Shown one piece after another: positions 10,028 to 18,442 of a stretch of 57,174 bases of DNA (position 1 is its first letter; every line of letters starts with the position of its first letter). Made by a program: the position numbers and the translations under genes. Source of the DNA: Brevibacterium picturae (GTDB lineage Bacteria; Actinomycetota; Actinomycetes; Actinomycetales; Brevibacteriaceae); contig NZ_JAKDJU010000003.1 of assembly GCF_030453725.1 (NCBI RefSeq), positions 1 through 57,174 on the forward strand. The letters are read 5' to 3'. Under the pieces are notes generated by a model. It was not told the DNA's origin. It did not search any database and worked only from the letters and a program-made list of their open reading frames with translations.

Positions 10028-10075
10028 GTCCTCGTCGGTGTTTCGGACAATGGTATCCGAAACACCGACGAGGAC
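10028..10075 (-). terminator. Long hairpin after the small membrane-protein gene
   Basis: A perfect 20-base inverted repeat (arms 10028-10047 and 10056-10075, loop 8 bases) lies 58 bases after the stop of the 10134-10340 gene and just upstream of the tRNA. It probably insulates the tRNA gene from that transcript. T-tracts are weak. Confidence 0.75.
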
Positions 10076-10133
10076 CCTTGCAATCAGGCAGTCACTCGAA
10101 CCCCACCGCATCAGGGGGTGATCAACGCGTGAG

Positions 10134-10340
10134 TCAGTACTGGCGAGCGACACGCTCCAGCGACTTCCGCACGGTCACGAATGCGACCATCACAAGTCCG
10201 GTCAGCGCCAGTATGACTGCCACTGCTTCGATGGCGAAGGCGAAGTCGACTATGACCGGAAAGAATCCGGCAGCCATGAAACCAAGCAGGGCCACCATCG
10301 TCAGTGCGGTGGCTGTAGTGAAATACGTGGAACCATTCAT
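10134..10340 (-). CDS. Small two-helix membrane protein of unknown function
   Basis: The 68-residue protein has two hydrophobic segments, about 10-30 (ATALTMVALLGFMAAGFFPVI) and 34-56 (AFAIEAVAVILALTGLVMVAFV), with a basic end KSLERVARQY outside. An AAGGAGA ribosome site lies seven bases before the ATG, supporting real translation. It is flanked by a strong hairpin downstream and a non-coding stretch of about 130 bases upstream, so it is probably its own transcription unit. I do not recognise a family. Confidence 0.72.
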   Translation of the reverse strand: MNGSTYFTTATALTMVALLGFMAAGFFPVIVDFAFAIEAVAVILALTGLVMVAFVTVRKSLERVARQY

Positions 10341-10469
10341 TGTTCATCTCCTTCTTCCTTAATAAAAGAGTAAACCCGAATGAGACCTGCGTCACCAGAA
10401 AGTGCCCGTAAAGTTCATGAGCACGCAACTTACCGACCGGTACCATCTCAGACCCGGCCTGGTCTCAGA

Positions 10470-10784
10470 TCAGCTCCCACCGCGGACGTCGATAGCCTTC
10501 TCCAGCCGCTCGAGTTTGCCATCGATCTCACCCGTGTACCCAGGACGGATGTCGGCCTTCAGCACCAACGCCACTCGTGGTCCGAACTCACTGACAACCT
10601 CGGTGGCGGCTTTGACCACGGCGAACACTTCGTCCCATTCGCCTTCGATCGTGGTGAACATCGAATCGGTTCGGTGCGGCAGCCCCGAACGTCGAACCAC
10701 CTCCACAGCAGCGGCAACTGCATCGTGGACGGATGCGTCCGCATTGTCACCGCCGCTGGGGGCGATGGAGAATGCAACGAGCAT
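10470..10784 (-). CDS. Thiamine-binding-type protein of the MTH1187/YkoF fold
   Basis: The 104-residue protein fits the MTH1187 (DUF77) family: N-terminal strand MLVAFSIAPSGG, a helix with AVEVVRRSGLPHRTDSMFTTIEGEWDEVF, and a second ferredoxin-like half VALVLKADIRPGY. Members bind thiamine or a related small molecule and form oligomers in the cytoplasm. It has a clear AAGGAGAG site and follows the thiolase gene by about 20 bases, so both are probably on one transcript. No thiamine riboswitch is visible upstream. Its link to the thiolase is unexplained. Confidence 0.85.
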   Translation of the reverse strand: MLVAFSIAPSGGDNADASVHDAVAAAVEVVRRSGLPHRTDSMFTTIEGEWDEVFAVVKAATEVVSEFGPRVALVLKADIRPGYTGEIDGKLERLEKAIDVRGGS

Positions 10785-10807
10785 GATGCTCTCCTTTCAG
10801 CTCAGGT

Positions 10808-11998
10808 TCAGTTCTGTCCGGGCACGGACACGATGAGCGAGTCACCCTGGCCGCCCCCGCCGCAGAGTGCAGCGACACCCGTGCCGCCACCTCGGCGCTG
10901 GAGTTCGAGGACCAGAGTCAGAACGATGCGCGCTCCGGATGCTCCGATCGGGTGGCCCAGCGCAACAGCACCACCATTGACGTTGACCTTCTCCGGATCG
11001 AGGCCCAGGTCCTTCGAACTGGCGAGTCCGACTGCAGCGAAGGCTTCATTGATCTCATAGAGGTCGAAGGAATCAGCCGCAACTCCTTCCTTCGCGGCAG
11101 CCGCCTGAATTGCTTGTGAGGGCTGATGCTGGAGCGAGGAGTCCGGACCTGCAGTCCAACCGTGCGACCGGATCTCAGCGAGGATCGGCGCACCGAGGGC
11201 CTCGGCCTTCTCACGAGACATGACAATGACCGCGCATGCGCCATCGGAGATCTGTGAGGCGTTGCCGGCCGTGATCGTGCCGTCCTTGCGGAAGGCGGGC
11301 CGCAGCTTGGCCATCGACTCCGGGGTGGTCTCGGCGCGCACGCCCTCATCGGTGGAGACGGTCACGTCTCCCTTGCGTCCGGCAATGGTGACGGCTTCGA
11401 CCTCTTCGCCGAATGCGCCCGATTCCCACCCCTTGGCCGCACGCTGATGAGATCGGGCGGCGAAGGCGTCCTGGTCCTCACGGGAGAATTCGAAGTCACC
11501 GGCGTTGGCTTCCTCGGTCAGACCGCCCATCGCCTGGTCGGTGAAGGCATCCCAGAGACCGTCGTAGTCCATATGGTCCTTGACCACGACGTCACCGTAT
11601 TTGTAGCCCGAACGCGACTTCTCCAGCAGGTGGGGAGCCAGACTCATCGACTCCTGCCCTCCGGCGACCACAACGTCGTATTCCCCGGCCCGAACCAGCT
11701 GGGCAGCCTGGGTGATCGCGTTGATGCCTGACAGACAGAGTTTGTTCACGGTGACACCGGGGACTCGCATCGGGATGCCGGCTTCGACAGCGGCCTGCCT
11801 CGCCGGCCCCTGACCGAGTCCGGCCTGCAGAACCTGGCCCATGATGACGTACTCGACGTCCGCGCCCGTAATGCCCGCCCGGCCGAGTGCGCCGGCAATC
11901 GCCTTCCCGCCCAGCTGCACAGCTGTCAGCGACGACAGGCCTCCCTGCAGACGCCCGAACGGAGTGCGCGCACCCGCGACGATCACTGCTTCAGCCAT
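10808..11998 (-). CDS. Acetyl-CoA C-acetyltransferase (thiolase)
   Basis: The 396-residue protein is a standard thiolase. The nucleophilic Cys is in VNKLCLSGINAI (about residue 88), the second active-site His is in GGAVALGHPIGASGAR (about 350) and the acid/base Cys is in ALCGGGGQGD near the end. It condenses two acetyl-CoA to acetoacetyl-CoA or cleaves 3-ketoacyl-CoA. Gene order resembles Mycobacterium, where fadA4 lies near nucS, so an AtoB/FadA4-type role in ketone-body or branched-chain acyl metabolism is likely. The exact substrate is not decided by sequence. Confidence 0.93.
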   Translation of the reverse strand: MAEAVIVAGARTPFGRLQGGLSSLTAVQLGGKAIAGALGRAGITGADVEYVIMGQVLQAGLGQGPARQAAVEAGIPMRVPGVTVNKLCLSGINAITQAAQLVRAGEYDVVVAGGQESMSLAPHLLEKSRSGYKYGDVVVKDHMDYDGLWDAFTDQAMGGLTEEANAGDFEFSREDQDAFAARSHQRAAKGWESGAFGEEVEAVTIAGRKGDVTVSTDEGVRAETTPESMAKLRPAFRKDGTITAGNASQISDGACAVIVMSREKAEALGAPILAEIRSHGWTAGPDSSLQHQPSQAIQAAAAKEGVAADSFDLYEINEAFAAVGLASSKDLGLDPEKVNVNGGAVALGHPIGASGARIVLTLVLELQRRGGGTGVAALCGGGGQGDSLIVSVPGQN

Positions 11999-12226
11999 AT
12001 TTCCTCCTCAGGTATTCGAACCCCGCTCACGCACGGGGAAGTCGATGAAATGCTGTCTGCCCCAAGGGTAGTCCAGCTGTCTGTGGCCTCGATCACGGGG
12101 TCCATGTCACATGCTGGGAGGACGGGTCCGGACTTGAGGATTCGCACCCAACACTCATGGTGCGTCCGTTACAGTAGGGGGTGGACGATTTGACCACATC
12201 CCTTGACACGACAGGAGTCCACTTCA

Positions 12227-13762
12227 GTGACGCCCACCGAAGAATTCCGCACAGCGATGCGCGGCTATGAAAAAAGTGAAGTTGATTCTCGCCTACAACA
12301 GCTGCGCACCGAGGTCGAGTCCGTCCGAAAGGCCCTCTCCGATGCGCGTAGTCAGGTCATCAACGCCGATCGTGCGAAACTTCAGATCGCCGGTGAACTC
12401 TCCGAGTCCAAAGCCCAGCTGAAGAAGGCCGCCAATGACAGCGCCGAGGCGGCAGGCCCTCCCGGAAGCCGCATCGATCATCTGCTCAAAATCGCAGAGT
12501 CACAGGCACGTGAGACCCTCTCCCAGGCGAATTCCGATGCCGAAACGATCCGCAACAAGGCGCGGGCCGAAGCGGCGTCTGCCCGCGCCCGCATGCACAC
12601 AGAGAGCAACGACACTCTGTCCAACGCCCGTTCAGAAGCCGATGCGATCATCAGTTCGGCCGAGATGCGCGCAGACGAGACCGTGAAGGCCGCTGAGAAG
12701 CGTGCCGACGAGCTCAAGGCGACTGCGGAGCGTGAGTACAACCAAGCCAAGGAAGCCAACGAGGCTGCCACGAAGGAAGCCCGCGAGAGCCTCGAGCACG
12801 AGCTCGCCGAGCTCAAGGCCACCTCGGAGAAGCAGGCTGCCGACGTTCGGGCCGAAGCCAAGACCCAGGCCGATGAGTCCATCAGCGCCGCTCAGGCACA
12901 GGCGGATGAACTCCTCGCCGCTGCCAAGGCCCGTGACGAGGCGTCGACCAAGGCTTCTGACGAGCTGGATGTCGAACTGGCTGGGAAGCGGCAGGCAGCC
13001 GAAGCGGAGCGCAAGAAGCGCTACGACGAGGCTCAGGTCGAGAACAAGAAGGTCATCGACGAGGCTCAGGCACGTGCGGCGAAGGCGGACACAGAGGCCA
13101 AGGAAGCCGCTGAGAGGGCCGAGACGACACGCTCCGATGCGGTGAAGAAGGCCGACGAGATCATTGCCGACGGCAAGACCCGCGCACAGTCCCTCATCGG
13201 CGAAGCCCGAGCGACGGCCGAGGCCACGATCGAGGAGTCGGCTGCCGAAGCCAAGCGCAACGTGGCATCGGCTCAGTCACAGGTCGACCTGTTGACCAAG
13301 CAGCGCAAGACGATCACTGCTCAGCTCGATCAGCTCCGTTCGCTGTTCGCCATGCCCGGTGTGATGGGTGGCGATTCCGTCGACCCGGACAAAGCTGAGT
13401 CCGCATCCCACGCCACCGAACAGATCGCCGATGAGCAGGAGCTCACCGATCTTCTGGCAGAAGACCCCGAAGAAGCAGACGACGCTGAAGACGTCGCTGC
13501 CGACGATGCGGACGCCGGATCGACGAAGGCGAAGGACTCAGCCGACGCTTCCGAGGAATCGGAGGCTCCGGCGGCTTCGGACAAGGACAGCTCGGCCGAG
13601 GCAGCGCAGTCCGAGACCGACGAAGCCGTCTCAACTGACGACGAGGACGAGTCGGAGGACTCGGACCTGCCCAACGGAGCCACCGATGCCGACACGATAG
13701 CCATCGACGCTCAGGTGTCAGGAGCGTCCAAGGCCACTCCGTCGAAGAACTCGCTGCGCTGA
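12227..13762 (+). CDS. DivIVA-domain long coiled-coil protein
   Basis: From GTG 12227 (AGGAG nine bases upstream) the protein has 511 residues. The frame also opens at TTG 12203, but that has no ribosome site. Residues about 1-30 (TPTEEFRTAMRGYEKSEVDSRL) are a DivIVA-type membrane-curvature domain. Residues about 70-390 are an almost unbroken Ala/Glu/Lys/Arg coiled coil, and the C-terminal 110 residues are very acidic. This layout is like actinobacterial polar-growth scaffolds (Wag31, Scy, FilP). It could organise polar or septal growth; it is much longer than Wag31, so it is not the canonical DivIVA. A terminator hairpin follows. Confidence 0.85.
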   Translation: MTPTEEFRTAMRGYEKSEVDSRLQQLRTEVESVRKALSDARSQVINADRAKLQIAGELSESKAQLKKAANDSAEAAGPPGSRIDHLLKIAESQARETLSQANSDAETIRNKARAEAASARARMHTESNDTLSNARSEADAIISSAEMRADETVKAAEKRADELKATAEREYNQAKEANEAATKEARESLEHELAELKATSEKQAADVRAEAKTQADESISAAQAQADELLAAAKARDEASTKASDELDVELAGKRQAAEAERKKRYDEAQVENKKVIDEAQARAAKADTEAKEAAERAETTRSDAVKKADEIIADGKTRAQSLIGEARATAEATIEESAAEAKRNVASAQSQVDLLTKQRKTITAQLDQLRSLFAMPGVMGGDSVDPDKAESASHATEQIADEQELTDLLAEDPEEADDAEDVAADDADAGSTKAKDSADASEESEAPAASDKDSSAEAAQSETDEAVSTDDEDESEDSDLPNGATDADTIAIDAQVSGASKATPSKNSLR

Positions 13763-13794
13763 GGACTGCAGTCGTCACCAGCCCGCGCTATTGA

Positions 13795-13830
13795 GAAGGG
13801 GCCAGTTCGCAATGAACTGGCCCCTTCTTG
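13795..13830. terminator. Hairpin terminator between convergent genes
   Basis: GAAGGGGCCAGTTC at 13795-13808 and its exact complement at 13814-13827 form a 14-base stem with a 5-base loop, followed by TT. It ends the DivIVA-type gene and may also act on the zinc-ribbon gene reading the other way. Confidence 0.85.
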
Positions 13831-13859
13831 CGTCCCGATCTCACCTGTGTCGATGCCAG

Positions 13860-14156
13860 TCACCGGAATCGCTGAAAACATCTCGTATGCCAGTGCCGGC
13901 GAGACTCCACCCCAACCTCCGTGCCGTGATCGGCCGCCTGCCGCCAAGCGACGATGTGCGGAGTCGACGATGCCACGTTCTGTCCGCATCCGGGACAGAC
14001 ATAGACCTTGCCCTGCGAATTGCCGGCGACATTCTGCACCGACCACGTCCCGTCGGGCAGATTTCGGCTTCTGCGCAGCCCGTTGACGGAGTCGGAGAGC
14101 TCACGTGGGGCCTGTTGCCATTTGTTTTTGCGACGCGAGGAGGTAGATCGTGGCAT
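13860..14156 (-). CDS. Small conserved zinc-ribbon protein of unknown function
   Basis: The 98-residue protein has a basic N-terminus (MPRSTSSRRKNKWQQ) and a C-terminal metal-site pattern: CPGC at about residues 54-57, then His in TPHIV and the conserved RRHWHTRC with one more Cys. The set of two Cys plus His and Cys is a plausible single zinc site. Similar short proteins are common in Micrococcales, where they are often misnamed ATP/GTP-binding. It lies divergent from nucS with only about 20 bases between starts. The association with nucS may be meaningful for DNA repair, but no function is established. Confidence 0.8.
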   Translation of the reverse strand: MPRSTSSRRKNKWQQAPRELSDSVNGLRRSRNLPDGTWSVQNVAGNSQGKVYVCPGCGQNVASSTPHIVAWRQAADHGTEVGVESRRHWHTRCFQRFR

Positions 14157-14177
14157 CTGCCCATTCTCTCACGTAGG

Positions 14178-14882
14178 GTGAAGCGCGTGCGTCTCGTCAT
14201 TGCTGAATGCTCCGTTGATTATGCTGGTCGTCTGACCGCCCATCTGCCGATGGCCACCCGTCTCATCATGCTCAAGGCCGACGGCTCGATCCTCATCCAT
14301 TCGGATGGCGGGTCGTACAAGCCCTTGAACTGGATGACTCCCCCGTGCTCGATCAACGTCACCGATCCGAGTCAGGAGCAGACTGCGGCCGGTCTCACCG
14401 AGATATGGACGGTGTCACAGACCAAGACCGGTGACAAGCTCGTCATCTCCATCGCCGAGGTGATCGCCGATGACCAGCATGAGTTCGGGATCGATCCCGG
14501 ACTGGTCAAGGACGGCGTGGAGGCTCACCTGCAGGAGCTGCTGGCCGAGCACATCGAGACCCTCGGAGACGGCTACAGCCTGGTTCGGCGTGAATACATG
14601 ACTGCCATCGGCCCCGTCGACATCCTTGCCCGGGACCACGGGCACACTTCCGTTGCCGTTGAGATCAAACGTCGCGGCGACATCGACGGGGTGGAACAGC
14701 TGACCAGGTATCTGGAACTGATGAATCGCGATCCACTGCTCACGCCTGTGCGGGGAGTATTCGCCGCACAGGAGATCAAACCGCAGGCCCGGACCTTGGC
14801 CGAAGACCGTGGTATCCGCTGTGTCGTCTTAGACTATGACGCGCTGCGGGGTATGGACGACCCTGACTCACGGCTGTTCTGA
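14178..14882 (+). CDS. nucS: Mismatch-specific endonuclease NucS (EndoMS)
   Basis: The 234-residue protein matches actinobacterial NucS nearly end to end: VRLVIAECSVDYAGRLTAHLP, YKPLNWMTPPCSI, DPGLVKDGVEAHLQELLAEHIE, the nuclease core YMTAIGPVDILARD followed by VAVEIKRRGDIDGVEQLTRYLELMNRD, and the C-terminal DSRLF that binds the sliding clamp. The D and ExK of the core are the PD-(D/E)XK-type catalytic residues. NucS cleaves both strands at mismatches and replaces MutS/MutL in many actinobacteria. Start is GTG 14178 (VKRVRL...), matching the mycobacterial MSRVRL; GTG 14187 is possible. It converges on murA with 17 bases between stops. Confidence 0.95.
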   Translation: MKRVRLVIAECSVDYAGRLTAHLPMATRLIMLKADGSILIHSDGGSYKPLNWMTPPCSINVTDPSQEQTAAGLTEIWTVSQTKTGDKLVISIAEVIADDQHEFGIDPGLVKDGVEAHLQELLAEHIETLGDGYSLVRREYMTAIGPVDILARDHGHTSVAVEIKRRGDIDGVEQLTRYLELMNRDPLLTPVRGVFAAQEIKPQARTLAEDRGIRCVVLDYDALRGMDDPDSRLF

Positions 14883-14899
14883 GTCCTGCTCGAAACGTC

Positions 14900-16213
14900 C
14901 TATTCGAAGCTGAGGATGTCCGCCTTCTCGACGCGTTCGATAGTGGCGCCGAGACTGCGCAGATTCGTGACGAAATTCTCGTAGCCGCGTTCGATGTGGT
15001 CGACACCGGAGACTTCTGTGACTCCGGCGGCTCGCAGGCCCGCCATCACGAGGCCGGCGCCGGCGCGGATATCGGAGGCTTCCACCTCGGCGCCGGAGAG
15101 ACTGTCGCTGCCGGTGATCAGGGCATGGTTGCCGTCGACTCGCACCTTCGCCCCCAGCCGGGCGATCTCCTGGACGAATCTCCAGCGGGCTTCGAACAGG
15201 TTCTCCGACAGCAGACCGACTCCGTCTGAGACCGAGTTCAAGGCGATGACGAACGGCTGCAGATCCGTGGGGAAGCCGGGAAACGGCATCGTCGCGACAC
15301 GAATCGCGTGCGGCCGTTCTGCACCGATGACACGGAACCCTCCCCCGCGCGTGCCGTCGCCCAGCTCGATCTCGCCGAGGTCGTCGACCGTGGCACCGGA
15401 GTCGCGCAGTTTGATAGCGATGTTGGGCATCAGTTCCAAGCCGACGCCTTTGACTCTCACATCGCCACCGGAGAGTGCTGCGCCGAAGGCATAGGTTCCT
15501 GCCACGATCCGGTCCCCCACCGTACGATGGTCCACGGGACGGAGCTCATCGACCCCGGTGATCGTGATGTCGGCCGTGCCGATTCCACTGATCTGGGCAC
15601 CCATGCTCACGAGCATTGTGCAGATATCGACGATTTCCGGCTCCTTGGCCGCATTCGAAATCGTCGTCACTCCGTGAGCGAGCGTTGCCGCCATCACGAG
15701 ATTCTCCGTCGCTCCGACGGAGGGAAATTCGAGAACGATCTCGGTTCCACGAAGCCCGCCGGGTGCTTCCGCGACGAAGTAGCCGTGGTCGAGATGCACC
15801 GTTGCACCGAGGGCCTCGAGGCCTGCCTGATGCATGTCGAGGCCGCGGGAGCCGATCGCGTCGCCGCCGGGCAGCGCTACGTGCGCTGAACGCATCCGTG
15901 CGGTCAGGGGGCCGAGGACCGAGATGGATGCCCGCATTGCGCGCACCAATTCGTAATCGGCTTGGATGCCGACCTCAGCAGGAACGTCGATGCTGACCGT
16001 GCCGCGATCGGCATCGTAGTCGACGACGCAGCCCAGCCGCATGAGCAGCTGAGCCATGATTCGCACGTCGAGGATCGCGGGCACATTGGTGATCGTTGTC
16101 CGGCCAACGGCCAGCAGACTGGCCGCCATGAGTTTGAGGACGCTGTTCTTCGCTCCCCTGATGTCGACATCGCCGAGCAGTCGACTCGGACCGGTCAAAC
16201 GAAAGACATCCAT
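14900..16213 (-). CDS. murA: UDP-N-acetylglucosamine 1-carboxyvinyltransferase MurA
   Basis: From ATG 16213 the enzyme has 437 residues. It shows the two-domain EPSP-synthase-like fold: N-terminal RLLGDVDIRGAKNSVLKLMAA with the catalytic Lys-Asn, RASISVLGPLTAR, and C-terminal GFPTDLQPF. It makes the first committed peptidoglycan precursor in the cytoplasm. The loop that normally has the active-site Cys reads GGDAIGSR with Asp at residue 118, the change known to give intrinsic fosfomycin resistance in mycobacteria and other bacteria. The ATG overlaps the upstream DUF2550 stop by one base (TGATG). The frame is open further upstream, but that overlaps DUF2550 and is not MurA-like. Confidence 0.96.
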   Translation of the reverse strand: MDVFRLTGPSRLLGDVDIRGAKNSVLKLMAASLLAVGRTTITNVPAILDVRIMAQLLMRLGCVVDYDADRGTVSIDVPAEVGIQADYELVRAMRASISVLGPLTARMRSAHVALPGGDAIGSRGLDMHQAGLEALGATVHLDHGYFVAEAPGGLRGTEIVLEFPSVGATENLVMAATLAHGVTTISNAAKEPEIVDICTMLVSMGAQISGIGTADITITGVDELRPVDHRTVGDRIVAGTYAFGAALSGGDVRVKGVGLELMPNIAIKLRDSGATVDDLGEIELGDGTRGGGFRVIGAERPHAIRVATMPFPGFPTDLQPFVIALNSVSDGVGLLSENLFEARWRFVQEIARLGAKVRVDGNHALITGSDSLSGAEVEASDIRAGAGLVMAGLRAAGVTEVSGVDHIERGYENFVTNLRSLGATIERVEKADILSFE

Positions 16214-16680
16214 CAGGTGAACCTTCCCATCGTCGGGTTGAATCCAGGCGGCGATGATTCCAACCAGGAGGCCATTGTCGACAGTGACTCGGTGTCCATG
16301 GCCAGTGATACGGAACGAGGGCGGCCGTCGGCCTTCCCGTAGGAGCAGTCCACCACAACTGCATCGGGCAGCACCGAGTACTGTTCCCCGGACGTGGGCT
16401 TGCGGCGGACGAGAATATCGAGATCGGCGCGCGGCAGACGAACTGCGGCGCGCCGAGTCAAGGCAAAGACGGGGTACCAGTCCAGTGATGCCACCGAGAA
16501 CACTGCTACGCCCAAACGCCAACGTGGGCGAGAAGCGGATTCCTCGCCCACGTTGATGGAGCAGTCAAAAGCACCGGACAGCTTCGAAATCGACCTGCGT
16601 CGAATCGTCACCACAACGATCAGAGCAAGGGCGAGTCCCACTAACGAGAGCAGAACGATCAGCAGGACGGAAGGGTTCAC
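16213..16680 (-). CDS. DUF2550 membrane-anchored protein
   Basis: The 155-residue protein starts at GTG 16680 with one transmembrane segment (VLLIVLLSLVGLALALIVVVTI, about 5-27) followed by a basic stop-transfer and a soluble domain (CSINVGEESASRPRWRLGVAVFS...). The place between atpC and murA and the motif LGVAVFSVASLDWYPVF are those of the DUF2550 family, represented in Mycobacterium by Rv1312. Function is unknown. It ends by overlapping murA by one base, so it is coupled to it; the membrane anchor could link it to envelope synthesis. Confidence 0.9.
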   Translation of the reverse strand: MNPSVLLIVLLSLVGLALALIVVVTIRRRSISKLSGAFDCSINVGEESASRPRWRLGVAVFSVASLDWYPVFALTRRAAVRLPRADLDILVRRKPTSGEQYSVLPDAVVVDCSYGKADGRPRSVSLAMDTESLSTMASWLESSPPGFNPTMGRFT

Positions 16681-16702
16681 GGTTGCCAGTGTAATTGACG
16701 GA

Positions 16703-16963
16703 TCAGAGAAGTTCGGCCTGATCAGCGGCGATGATGACGCGATTATTCTCGACTGAGAGGAATCCGCCATCGGCCTGGACCCGGATGGTCTCCTCATTGC
16801 TCGTGAGAATACGTGCTTCACCATCGGCTACAACACCCAGGACAGGCTCGTGGCCTGGGAGTATGCCGATCTCACCGTCCGAGGTACGGGCGATGACGCG
16901 CTTGGCCTCACCGGCCCATACCTGCTGGTCGGCTGCTACGACGTTCACATCGAGGACAGCCAT
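16703..16963 (-). CDS. atpC: F-type ATP synthase epsilon subunit
   Basis: The 86-residue protein covers mainly the N-terminal beta-sandwich (VLDVNVVAADQQVWAGEAKRV...EIGILPGHEPVLGVV). The usual C-terminal two-helix domain is mostly absent, so the subunit is shorter than the E. coli one (about 139) and is of the short actinobacterial type. It binds gamma in the central stalk. Last of the atp genes, three bases after atpD, and about 20 bases before the DUF2550 gene. Confidence 0.95.
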   Translation of the reverse strand: MAVLDVNVVAADQQVWAGEAKRVIARTSDGEIGILPGHEPVLGVVADGEARILTSNEETIRVQADGGFLSVENNRVIIAADQAELL

Positions 16964-16966
16964 GGC

Positions 16967-18415
16967 TTACTTCTGCATCTCTTCGTAGTTGCGCATGACG
17001 TCGTCAAGCCCACCTACGTTGTAGAACGCCTGTTCCGGAATGTGATCGACCTCGCCCGCGCAGAGCTTCGAGAACCCTTCGATGGTGTCGGCCAGCGGAA
17101 CCGTCGAGCCGGGCACCTGGGTGAACTTCTCAGCGGTGTAGGTGTTTTGTGACAGGAACTGCTCGATGCGACGCGCACGGTGCACGACGAGCTTGTCCTC
17201 TTCACCGAGTTCGTCGACGCCGAGGATGGCGATGATGTCCTGCAGCTCCTTGTTCTTCTGCAGAATCGCCTTGACCTCATTGGCCACGCGGTAGTGCTCG
17301 TCACCGACGATCAGCGGATCGAGGATGCGCGAGGTAGAGGTCAACGGGTCGATGGCCGGGTACAGGCCACGCGAGGCGATGTCACGGTTGAGCTCGGTCG
17401 TGGCGTCCAGGTGAGCGAACGTCGTTGCCGGTGCCGGGTCGGTGTAGTCATCGGCGGGAACGTAGATCGCCTGCATCGAGGTGATCGAGTGACCACGCGT
17501 CGAGGTGATGCGCTCCTGCAGAAGTCCCATCTCGTCAGCCAGGTTGGGCTGGTAGCCCACGGCCGACGGCATGCGGCCCAGCAGGGTCGAGACCTCGGAG
17601 CCGGCCTGCGTGAAACGGAAGATGTTGTCGATGAACAGCAGCACGTCCTGATTCTGGACATCGCGGAAGTACTCCGCCATGGTCAGCGCCGACAGCGCCA
17701 CGCGCAGACGGGTGCCTGGCGGCTCGTCCATCTGGCCGAAGACCAGGGCGGTGTCCTTGAACACGCCTGCTTCGTCCATCTCCATGATGAGGTCGTTGCC
17801 CTCACGGGTGCGCTCACCCACACCGGCGAACACCGAGGTGCCGCTGTGGTTGTGTGCGATACGGAAGATCATCTCCTGGATGAGGACGGTCTTGCCGACG
17901 CCCGCACCACCGAAGAGACCGATCTTTCCACCCTGGACATACGGGGTGAGGAGGTCGATGCTCTTGATGCCGACCTCGAGCATCTCAGTCTTCGACTCGA
18001 GTTCGTCGAAGGCAGGCGCGGGCCGGTGGATCGGCCAGCGCTCACTGATCTCGAGCTGTTCACCGTCCTCGAGGTTGAGGCAGTCACCGGTGACGTTCCA
18101 CACATGGTTCTTGGTCACGTCGCCGACCGGAACGGTGATCGGAGCGCCGGAGTCGACGACCTCCTGGCCGCGGACCAGTCCATCGGTGGGCTGCAGGGAC
18201 ACGGCACGCACGATGCCGTTGCCCAGGTGCAGTGCAGTCTCGAAGGTCAGCTTGCGCGTGCCTTCGGAGAGTTCCACCGACGTGGACAGGGAGTTGTAGA
18301 TCGCTGGCACGGAGTCGAGCGGAAACTCGATGTCGACAACCGGGCCAATGACTCGGGAAATCCGGCCGAGGGCTGTGCCCTGCGCCGGGGAGGTATCCGT
18401 AGCTGTGGCAGTCAT
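16967..18415 (-). CDS. atpD: F-type ATP synthase beta subunit
   Basis: The 482-residue catalytic subunit has Walker A GGAGVGKTV (about 165), the catalytic GERTREGNDL, Walker B VLLFIDNIFRFTQAGSEVS and the DELSEED-region equivalent here reading DELGEEDK. It forms the alpha3beta3 head and makes ATP from ADP and phosphate. It follows atpG by 27 bases and precedes atpC by three bases in the same operon. Confidence 0.98.
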   Translation of the reverse strand: MTATATDTSPAQGTALGRISRVIGPVVDIEFPLDSVPAIYNSLSTSVELSEGTRKLTFETALHLGNGIVRAVSLQPTDGLVRGQEVVDSGAPITVPVGDVTKNHVWNVTGDCLNLEDGEQLEISERWPIHRPAPAFDELESKTEMLEVGIKSIDLLTPYVQGGKIGLFGGAGVGKTVLIQEMIFRIAHNHSGTSVFAGVGERTREGNDLIMEMDEAGVFKDTALVFGQMDEPPGTRLRVALSALTMAEYFRDVQNQDVLLFIDNIFRFTQAGSEVSTLLGRMPSAVGYQPNLADEMGLLQERITSTRGHSITSMQAIYVPADDYTDPAPATTFAHLDATTELNRDIASRGLYPAIDPLTSTSRILDPLIVGDEHYRVANEVKAILQKNKELQDIIAILGVDELGEEDKLVVHRARRIEQFLSQNTYTAEKFTQVPGSTVPLADTIEGFSKLCAGEVDHIPEQAFYNVGGLDDVMRNYEEMQK

Positions 18416-18442
18416 GGTCTCTTTCTTCTCTGCTCTCGCCGG

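Noticed and set aside
10341..10469. Possible thiamine riboswitch near the thiamine-binding-type gene
   Set aside because: No THI-box core sequence or fitting stem pattern was found, and the stretch lies downstream of that gene.
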